From contig JAKQOH010000210.1 of NCBI GenBank assembly GCA_029565415.1, forward strand, positions 34,165 through 98,164: DNA of 64,000 bases. Reading direction: 5' to 3'. The notes beneath the pieces are model-generated. The model saw only the letters and a list, made by a program, of their open reading frames with translations. It ran no database searches and had not been told where the DNA came from. This document shows positions 1 through 8,700 of the stretch, in pieces. Origin of the DNA: Candidatus Rifleibacteriota bacterium (GTDB taxonomy: Bacteria; Riflebacteria; Ozemobacteria; Ozemobacterales; Ozemobacteraceae). The first letter of the stretch is position 1, and each line of letters begins with the position of its first letter. A program made the position numbers and the translations under genes.

Positions 1-1319
1 CCGTCAAGACCGGCAAGCTCGCCAACGGCCTCGAGATTCTGGTCGTGGAACGGCCCGAGCTTCCCAAAGTCGCCGTCAGCCTGACCGTCCGGGCCGGCAG
101 CCTGTTCGACCAGCCCGGCAAGGCCGGCTGCGCCCAGTTGACGATGGCCACGATCGAGATGGGCACCAAGACCCGCAAGGCACTCGAGATCGAGCAGGCG
201 ATGTTCCAGCTCGGCACCTCGCTCGGCTCTTCGGCCGGCCGCGAATCCGCCGGCCTCGCGTTCGAGGTGTTGAAGCGCAATATCGCCCCGGCCCTGGCGA
301 TCATGGCCGATGTGGCCCTGAATCCGGTGTTTCCGGCCGAGGAGTTCGAGCGCGAGCGTAAGCGGATGCTCGACGGGATGTCCCAGGAGGAAAACGATCC
401 GCGCAGCCTCGCCGGTCGCCTCCGGTCGGTGCTCGCCTTCGGCGCCGACCATCCGTACGGCTGGCCGTCGAACGGCTTCGCCTCCACGGTCGAATCTCTG
501 AGCCGGGAAGACCTGGTCAAGATGCACGCGGACCGGTTCATGCCGGGAAATGCCGCACTGAGCTTCGTGGGCGACATCACCCTCGACGAGGCGACGAAGC
601 TGGCCCAGGAGGCTTTCGGCTCCTGGAGTGCCGGAACGGCCCCCGCCCTCGAGCTCCCGGCTCCCAAGCCCGCCAAAACCGGCACCGTCTACCTGATCGA
701 CAAGCCCGGCGCGGTGCAGACCGTCGTCCTCCAGTTGCTCCCCGGCATCAAGCGTGCGGATCCCGCCTACTACCCGCTGATGCTCGCCGATGCCGTCTGG
801 GGCAGCGGCGGGTTCGGCACCCGGCTCAACCTGAATCTTCGCGAGGACAAGGGCTACACGTACGGGGCCCGGTCGGCCCTGGCCTCGTCCCGAGAGGCGG
901 GAAGCTGGTTCGCCTCGGCCTCGGTGCAGGGCAACAAGACGAAGGAGTCGGTCGTCGAGTTCGTGAAGGAGCTCGAAAACCTCGGCGGCAAAAAGCCGAT
1001 CACCGAAGCCGAGCTCCAGAGTGCCCGGGAAACGCGCCTGCGCGGCTATGCCCAGCGGTTCGACACGATGGGAAAGGTCGCCGACCGTATCGGTGAACTG
1101 TGGGCGCTCGGCCTGCCGTATACCGAGTTCGTCACCGAGTTCGAGAAAACGAAAACCCTCGGCCTCGCCGAGGTGAACGCCGCCGCCGCAACCTACGCCG
1201 GCAAGGGCCCTGCAACGCTCCTGCTGATCGGCGACCGCGCCAAGATCGAGCCCGGCATCCGCGAACTCAACCTCGGCGAGATTCTCGTTCTCGACGCCGA
1301 AGCCAAGCCACTCAGATAG
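1..1319 (+). CDS. M16-family peptidase-like protein, non-catalytic half (5' end outside window)
   Basis: The frame is open from base 3 to the TAG at 1317-1319, so the gene begins upstream of the window; the GTG at base 45 is internal to a conserved stretch (NGLEILVVERPELPKVAV) typical of the first strand of an M16 domain. An M16 N-terminal domain is followed by an M16_C domain. The zinc motif HxxEH, expected just after the RAGS segment, is absent (GCAQLTMATIEMG instead). The R/Y substrate-binding signature of the partner half is present (NLREDKGYTYG). In M16B pairs or duplicated M16 proteins, one half carries zinc and the other carries R/Y. This is therefore either the second half of a roughly 900-residue duplicated protein or a separate inactive subunit. 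Export cannot be judged because the N-terminus is missing. A strong terminator follows directly. Confidence 0.88.
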   Translation, partial: VKTGKLANGLEILVVERPELPKVAVSLTVRAGSLFDQPGKAGCAQLTMATIEMGTKTRKALEIEQAMFQLGTSLGSSAGRESAGLAFEVLKRNIAPALAIMADVALNPVFPAEEFERERKRMLDGMSQEENDPRSLAGRLRSVLAFGADHPYGWPSNGFASTVESLSREDLVKMHADRFMPGNAALSFVGDITLDEATKLAQEAFGSWSAGTAPALELPAPKPAKTGTVYLIDKPGAVQTVVLQLLPGIKRADPAYYPLMLADAVWGSGGFGTRLNLNLREDKGYTYGARSALASSREAGSWFASASVQGNKTKESVVEFVKELENLGGKKPITEAELQSARETRLRGYAQRFDTMGKVADRIGELWALGLPYTEFVTEFEKTKTLGLAEVNAAAATYAGKGPATLLLIGDRAKIEPGIRELNLGEILVLDAEAKPLR

Positions 1320-1331
1320 TCCCTTCGATAA

Positions 1332-1368
1332 AAAGCCCCCGATCCTGACGGATCGGGGGCTTTATTAT
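1332..1368 (+). terminator. Rho-independent terminator after the M16 gene
   Basis: A 14-bp perfect stem (AAAGCCCCCGATCC / GGATCGGGGGCTTT) has a TGAC loop and is followed by an AT-rich tail (ATTATTA). It lies 12 nt after the stop codon. Confidence 0.9.
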
Positions 1369-1483
1369 TAAAATACATACTTTTCATATCATTCGAGGAA
1401 ATGTTATACTTTGCATGACAGAATGACGGCATCGTGCCGGTGGACTCTCCCGCCCCGTCCCGATGCCGGAGAAGAGGGATCGC

Positions 1484-2077
1484 ATGCATCTTCGCCGTAT
1501 CACCACGGGCTCGGTCCTGCTCCTGCTTCTGGTATCGATCATGATCGCCGGGGTCATTTCCATTCAGTTGATTCCCAGCTACGCCACGACCGTACAGCGC
1601 GAGCGTGAAGTCGAGCTGGCCGGGCGACTCGAAGCCATGCGCCAGGCGATGCTGCTCGACGCAGCCGCAGGCAGCCCTCATCTCCAGTCTCTCTACCAGC
1701 AGATCTGGTCGATCCCCGACCATCGCCAGGATCTCCGCACGTTGGCGTTCGACGTCTATCTCAGCTCCCTCGTTGCAAGCGGCTATCTCCCCCTGGTCCA
1801 GAGCGATCCTCTCGTTCCCGCCTTCCGATGGGGCTCCCAACCCGGAATGATTTTCTGGTACCCGACGCGAAATCTGGTCGCGAGTGGCAGCTTCGAAGTC
1901 CAGGATCTGTCACAGACACGATGGCGGGCGGATGGCCTCACCTGCGGTATCGCTCTCGTCACGTCCAACCAATGGAATGGAAAAACGACGGGCGACAACG
2001 CCGCCCCCAACCTGGCAAACCGCTTCGGATCGATTTTCGGACAGGGCGGACATGCTCTGCTATTGGTCAGCAAATGA
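1484..2077 (+). CDS. Pilin/pseudopilin-like membrane-anchored protein
   Basis: 197 residues. The start at 1484 (MHLRRITT) is preferred over 1463 because GAGAAGAGGGA lies just upstream. One N-terminal hydrophobic helix (residues 9-29) leads into IPSY...VQREREVELAGRLEAMRQAM, the pattern seen after the transmembrane helix in type II secretion pseudopilins and type IV pilin-like proteins. No prepilin-peptidase site (G-FTLxE) is visible, so classical processing is not supported. The rest is unrecognised. Its TGA overlaps the next ATG (ATGA), and that gene overlaps the giant secreted protein in the same way. The three are probably one operon, and this protein may help export or anchor the giant protein (inference). 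Confidence 0.7.
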   Translation: MHLRRITTGSVLLLLLVSIMIAGVISIQLIPSYATTVQREREVELAGRLEAMRQAMLLDAAAGSPHLQSLYQQIWSIPDHRQDLRTLAFDVYLSSLVASGYLPLVQSDPLVPAFRWGSQPGMIFWYPTRNLVASGSFEVQDLSQTRWRADGLTCGIALVTSNQWNGKTTGDNAAPNLANRFGSIFGQGGHALLLVSK

Positions 2078-2745
2078 ACTCGACAGGGCATCCCTCTGAC
2101 CCGACCAAGGATATGCAACGATATGCCCGCATCCTGGACACGATCATCGTGGTGCTCCTCTTCCTCCTGGGCTGCTGTCTCTTCGCCAAGTTTCTCATTC
2201 CTCTCTTCCGGACGAATCCCCCTCCGCTTCCCTCGCCATTCCAGATCCGACCTCGACCTCCATCCACGCCATCTGCCACCGTCGTTCCCCGTTCTTCCCC
2301 CCACCTCCATGAAGCGAAGATGGCCGAAGCCCTGTTCATCGAAGCGGCACACCTGATCGACGCAGGGAACATCGGCACGGCCGAGCCTCTGCTTCTGCGG
2401 GCCAGGGCGTTATGCCCCGACGATCCGAGGTTCGCCTATCTCCTCTCCACCCTCCCGACCGCAACGGCACGCCGAGCTGCCGAATCGGACATTCTGGCAG
2501 CGATGGCTGCCAGCTCGCCATCCGATGTCTGGAACCTTTTCACGAATGCAGCCTCGGCCGATCCGATGTTTTTCGATCGTCATGCCATGCGCCTCATCAC
2601 CTTCTTCGAACAATCGAACGAGCCAGCCTCGGCCGTGTCCCTTCTCCGGACCCACCTGAAGCGAAAGCCGTTGGACACATCCGCGTTCGATACCTGGCAG
2701 CGCCTGACACGCCGGCTTGGACACACGGCAGGAGTCGTACCATGA
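2074..2745 (+). CDS. Membrane-anchored TPR-like protein
   Basis: 223 residues. The start is the ATG at 2074, which overlaps the previous stop by 4 nt. One transmembrane helix (about residues 20-45) is followed by a proline-rich linker (residues 47-75) and an alpha-helical TPR-like part with ALFIEAAHLIDAGN...AEPLLLRARALCPDDP and a second helical unit. By topology the TPR part should lie outside the cytoplasmic membrane. Its last codons overlap the ATG of the giant secreted protein (ATGA), so the two are translationally coupled. The helical part resembles the small protein encoded at 11720-12217, in both the first unit and the following ILAAMAASSPSDV / EAILLTSPTNV segment. The two appear to be partners of the two giant proteins. 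No enzymatic motif is seen. Confidence 0.75.
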   Translation: MNSTGHPSDPTKDMQRYARILDTIIVVLLFLLGCCLFAKFLIPLFRTNPPPLPSPFQIRPRPPSTPSATVVPRSSPHLHEAKMAEALFIEAAHLIDAGNIGTAEPLLLRARALCPDDPRFAYLLSTLPTATARRAAESDILAAMAASSPSDVWNLFTNAASADPMFFDRHAMRLITFFEQSNEPASAVSLLRTHLKRKPLDTSAFDTWQRLTRRLGHTAGVVP

Positions 2746-5700
2746 ACCGTCATCATGATCCTCGTCCACGAAGCATTCCCGTTTTTCTTCTCGCCCTCCT
2801 GGTTCTGCTCCTTTGCGCACCCCTTCCCGCCAATGGAGCCGTGCGCATCAATAGCATCACCTGTTCCAGAGCAACCGTGTCCAAGGGGCAAACGGGAATC
2901 CAGGTCACGATGGATGTCGAAAATCTGGATACGGCATCCGCCGTGACCCTCACGGCGGCCAACCTCACCTTCACGCTCGGCAGCTACGAAGTGGCCCACA
3001 ACAGCCCAGCCCTTCCGACAAGCATCGGAGCAGGCTCGCATCTCGCCTGTGTTTTCACCGTGTCCGTCAATCCGCTTTCCACCTCTGGGGTCTGTACGGT
3101 CGATGGCACGGTCACGACGTCGGGCGGCAGCGACCCATCGGCCGACGTCATCCATACCTGGACGGTCCAGCAGCCTTCGGAACTGGTCATCACTTCGATC
3201 ATCGGCCCCTCGACCATCTCCCGGGGCAGCATCGGCAATCAGGCGATCATGGATGTCAGCCGTTCGGGTGAGGCCAGTGCCTGGCTGAATGCCGTCGACC
3301 TCGTTCCCGATACACCGACGAACTATCTCGATTGGGTGCTCAAATCCCCGCAGCTGCCGCAAAATTTCACCCGCAGCTCTTGGTGGAACAAAAAATGGCC
3401 GTTTCGAAGAATGATGTCGATCACCAACCAATCGCAACTGACGCTTCCGGCCACCTACGAGATACGCCTCACGTTCGATCATGCCGCTCTCGTCGATGCC
3501 GGAAAATCCCTTCCCTCCGGCGATGACATCCGCATCATCTACGACGACGGGGTGAACTTCTACGAAATCCCCCGCTATCTCGATACGCGGCAAAGCTCCT
3601 GGCAATCTCCCCAGACGACGATCTGGTTCCGGCTCCAAACGCCCCTCGCACCCGCTCCCGCGGCGGACAAAAAATATGCCATCTACTATGGAGCCGGCAT
3701 GGCTGATGCGATGAACCCACCTGATGATCCCAACGCCGTCTTCATCTTCGACGACGACTTCGAAAGCGGCAACCGACCGGCCCCTCTCAACTGGACCATC
3801 GGCAAAATCGCCGCCTATACGACGGCATGGGCCATCGGCATTCCCGGCCCGGCGGGCCAGATCACCCCCTTGTCCGCCTACAGCGGCACGAGAATCGCCG
3901 CCACCGGCCTCACGACCCAGTATACGGGACAAGTACCTGCTGCCGAAGTGATGTGGCTTCGCTCACCCTCCATCGATCTGGCCGGCAAACTGAATCCCAC
4001 CCTCACGTTCTACGATGTTTTCGACATCGAAGACCCGGGAGCTCCCTACGATTACGGCACCCTCCGCGCCTATCGCGCTCCCGTAGCGGCGGCAGGAATC
4101 GCACCAGCGCCGGCAACCGCGCTTCTCCGCTTCGAAGATCAATATCTGAACGAACATTACACGTGGCAGCCCCAAAGCTATGGGCTTTCCGCCCTGGTCG
4201 GCGAACGAATCTATCTCGAGTATTGTCTTCGGGTGGACCAACTGGTGTTTGGATACGGTTGGGGTCTCGACGATATCCGCATCCGCCAGATCGCCGACCA
4301 TGAGCCGGACAATCCCCTCCTCGGCATCGAGGAGCAGGTTCCCCTGGCACCGACGATCAAGGCGTTCTTCGACATTTCGGTCTCTCCCGCAGCCGTTTCG
4401 GGACCGGATCAGATCGACGGGCTGGCCGAGGGCGTCGAGATCAACAGCGGCCAGCCGATCAGCGATGACTCGGCCGCCGTTCCCCTCGTCTGGGAGATCG
4501 CCGGACAAGATATCACAGCCTATGGAAACCCCTTCTACATGATGCCCAAGACCGCTTTCAACGCGGGTGAAACGGTGTATGTCAGAGGTTCGGGGTACAC
4601 CGCCGGCGTGTACTACCGGGTCGCCTGGTACAACCCCTCGGGAAATCTCGTGACGACGACGACGGTGACGCCGCAGTCCTCCGGTGTCCTGTTCGACCAA
4701 CGCACGATGTCGCCCACGGATGGAAGCGGCCAATGGCGTCTCATCGTCACGAACGCCGCCGGCACGGTTTCCTACGCGGAAACCGGCTTCCATCTCAACA
4801 CGAAGCCCCAACTGCTGAGCGAGCTTATCCTGCCGGAGTATGCCATCCAGGGTCAGCAGATCACGTTGACGGAGCGCGTGAAGAACACCGGTCAGACTCC
4901 CGCGATCGGCGTCACCCCGACCGCCCCGACGGCCGACGGCGGGGGCGGCTTCACCGCCTTCACGGGACCCTCCCCCATGGCGTTGACGATCACCGGCGGC
5001 GCAACCGGCGAGTTCACCTGGACGATGACGGCTGGAGCCCCCGGCAACCTGGCATTCCGGGGCAATGCCCTCGGAACCGTCGAGGGCAGCTCCCTTCAGG
5101 TCGAATCCGCCTCGGGAGGCTCGAACATCTGCCGGATACTCACGGAACAGATGTCGATCAGCCAAGTCGCGGCGGATGAGACGACCGTCACCCGAGGCCA
5201 GACCGGCGTGCCGGTATCGGTGACTCTTTCGAACACCGGATCGGCGGACCTGAACATCGCCTCTCTGAGCTTCACGGCCAGGCAGGGAGCGACCGACCGA
5301 TCTCCCGACTACACGGCCGTCATCGTCTCCCCAACCATTCCCGCGCATCTGTCGGGCACCGGTTCCCCCCCCTGGTGGAACACCGCCTACAAGTATCGGC
5401 AGCGTCTCCGCATCACGGCCGATGACCAGCGGTATCCCCCCAACTCGTCGTCCCAGATCACCATCAAGACGAACGATCTGATCGCCGCCGGGAAACTGCA
5501 AGGCGATCTCGACGATTGGCGCTTGATGCAGTGGATCGAAGGAACGGGCTGGGTGCAACTCGATCGGCATTATATCAGCTCGAATAAATCTATCTTCAAG
5601 ATCCGGAACGAGATTTTGCCGTATGGCCGCGACGAAGGATATTACGTCTACTATGGGAACACCGCCGCTACGAGTGCCGATCTCGCCGCGAACCGGAAGA

Positions 5701-8700
5701 ATTGCTACATTTTCTGGGAGGATTGGGAAGGCTCGGTCTACGGAAACGGCTTCTCCCTGCTCGCAGACATCAGTCAACCCAATTTCCCCGGCTGGGCGAC
5801 GAACGATGCCGGCGTCAATGGCATTTATATCTCCAGAAACAATAACGATACCTCTCCCCTTCAACTCGGTCCGGATTCGTCGCCGCTTCTCGCAGCACAG
5901 TCTCTCTGTTTCCGCGGTCTGGACTTCGGGAACACCTTCAACCTGAACAAGTTCGCCCAAGCCGCCCGGTCGATCGACACGAGCGGATATCACCACCTTC
6001 AACTCACCTATCATCGATATTTCGACAATGGCTGCACGGGAACGACCGCGGGAACGAATTATGACTGGGGGCGAGTCAAACTGTATGACGGAGCCGCCTG
6101 GAACGAGTTGATTTTTTACCCGGCCAACGGCCCCAACGATGACCTTTGGCACGAGGAAACCTACGATTTGTCGGGGTATCAGACCGGCCCCGGATGGCAG
6201 ATCCAGTTCGAGGCCAACTTCTGGTACGGTTGGTCGACCAACAACAATCGCCTGTGTTTCGACGACATCCGGCTGTTCATGAATGCGCCGAACGCGATCG
6301 GCTTGGGGGAAGAAACGATTCCGGTCACGACCTTGATCGCAACCCTGAGCGTGGACGTTTCGGTTGCCGCCGCAGCCGGGCTGACGACGATCGATGCCGC
6401 CGCAACGGCGACGAGCGTCGTCGCGACCGGCGTCCAGAGTATCGTCGGAGCCACGCTGAACGACCAGTGGACGGTGTCGACCTCGTCTCTGCAGACGTTT
6501 TCCGATGGTGCGGCCACGATTCCCTGTAGCCGATTCGCACGGGGCCAGCCGATCACGGTCTTGGGAACAGGCTTCCCCTCTCTCCAAACGCTTTCCTTGT
6601 GCTGGTATGATGCGTTCCCCCCCGACGCGGCCCCCATCGCCTCCTTGCCGGTCTCGACCAACGCCGGCGGGAGCCTCACCCAGACCTATACACCGACGGC
6701 GGCGTTCCGGTATGGCCTCGGCACGATTCAGGTCAGGAACGGGGCCACCCACCTTGCGACGGGGTCGGCCCGAATCTTGGAAAAACCTTTTCCGATGCCC
6801 TCCTTCGAGCTTTCGCCGGCAACGAGCAGTCTCGGAACCCCCATGACCGCCGCCTTGTCCGTCACCTCCTCGGTGTTCGGCGACCTGTTCGAAGCCGGCA
6901 TCTTCTCGTCCGCCTGGACGACGGCAGGACCGGGCACCGAAATCCTCGACACGGCGGCAGCCTACGCGGCGAATCCCCCCAGCCAGTTCGTCCATCTCTC
7001 CTACAATGCTGCCGGAGCCGAAACCCTCACGCGGGTGGTCAATCTCCGCGACATGACCGGCGTTTCCCTCCACGCGAGGTATTCCACGGTCTTCGCAGGT
7101 GCCCCGGTTTTCGTCGTGGAGACCTCCCCCGACGGCGTCACCTGGACGAGTCTGTTCACGGAGACGGCCCAGCTGGGAATAGGCATCTGGAAAGACCTGC
7201 TCATCGCTCTTCCCGAAGATCTGTTGGGCAATTCGAATGTCCGGATCCGTTTCCGACTCCAGGCGGATGCCGGGGGAATGGATCACCTCCTGCTCGACGA
7301 CGTGTATCTCACGGGGCAGTCCGAAAACCACGAGCGCCTCCGCATCATTCCGCACATCTGGGAAAAAGCCCCCGGAGGCGACTGTACGGGAAACGGCGTC
7401 TGCATCCAGAATCCCCAGCCAGCCTCGAACACCCTTTCCTGCGGGGAAACGGTTTCATTCACGGCGCTTTACACACCGACTCAGATGACAAGTGCCGGCA
7501 CACGCTTCTATCTCCACGGGCCGGTCGAAAACGGGGTTCTCGCTTCGGGCGTCTCCCTTCTCGACGGCCAGGACTGTCATGTGCCGGATACCCGTTCGAC
7601 GGGGGTCAGCATCTCCCAGAAGGCGCTCCAGGTCACTCCCGGGTTGGTCGACATGGGAACGGTGGGTCCCGGGCAAACCAGTCCGAGTCGTTCCGTAACC
7701 ATCACGAACACCGGAAATCTCGATCTCGAGCATCTGAAGTGGGAGTTTCACAATCTTGCCTCGGATCCCTACTTCATCCCGCCCGACGGCAGCGTCGGAA
7801 CACCGGATATGATCGGCGCCCTCGCCGTCGGCGACTCCACGACGGGGGGGCTGCGCGTCACGATTCCACCGATGCAGGAGCCGGGCACCTATACCGCCTA
7901 CCAATTCGTTTTCGAGGACACCAACCAAGACGGGGCATCGATCGGAGATGCCATCGCGCAGTTTCTGATGCGCGTCGTCGTTCCCCCGACGGAACTGCTG
8001 CGGGCAAACCACACCTCTCTTTTCCTGGGAAGCTGGCTCGCCAACGACCGCACCGCCACGGCATCCCTCATGGTGACGAACATCGGGAACATGGATCAGA
8101 TCAAGGTCCGCTTCGTCATCTCGGATCTGAAGTATCTGGGAAACACGATCCCGAGTTCTTCGGCAAGCCTTCAGCCCGTCATTTTCGGCCTGATGAGTCC
8201 CGGAGATGCCCGCTGGGTGAACTTTTCGGTGCAGATCCCCAACGCGCAGACCCCGGGAACCTATGTTGGAACGGGCACGTTTCTCAACGACAAGGATGTC
8301 GACACGCTTGCCGATCCCGGCGAGGCTTCTTCCGCCGTCAGCCTTTCGCTCATCGTGGGTCCGAACGAGTCCCTGGATATCGTTTCGGCGACCGTCACGC
8401 TTCCCAATGTATCCCCCGGCCAAGTCACCTTTTCTCCGGCATTGCGGTTATCGAACACCGGCGGGCTTCCGCTGGAACGCCTCCAGTTCGTTTCGTCCTC
8501 CCTCACCGTCAGCGGCCGGACGATCGATGCAACGAACGTCACGATCGCACCGGCACCGCTCCCCACGGTGGGAACGGGCCTGTTCACCACCTTCGTCTTC
8601 TACGTCGACATCCCGTTCGATCAGGACCGCAACCCCGGGCCAGCGTATTCGGGAGTCCAGACGATCTTCAACGACCGAAACGGAAACGGCCTCCTGGATG

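Noticed and set aside
3963..7355. A 1,130-codon open frame on the minus strand, antisense to giant protein 1
   Set aside because: Same reason: no recognisable fold, low-complexity Arg/Gly composition, and a well-supported gene on the other strand.
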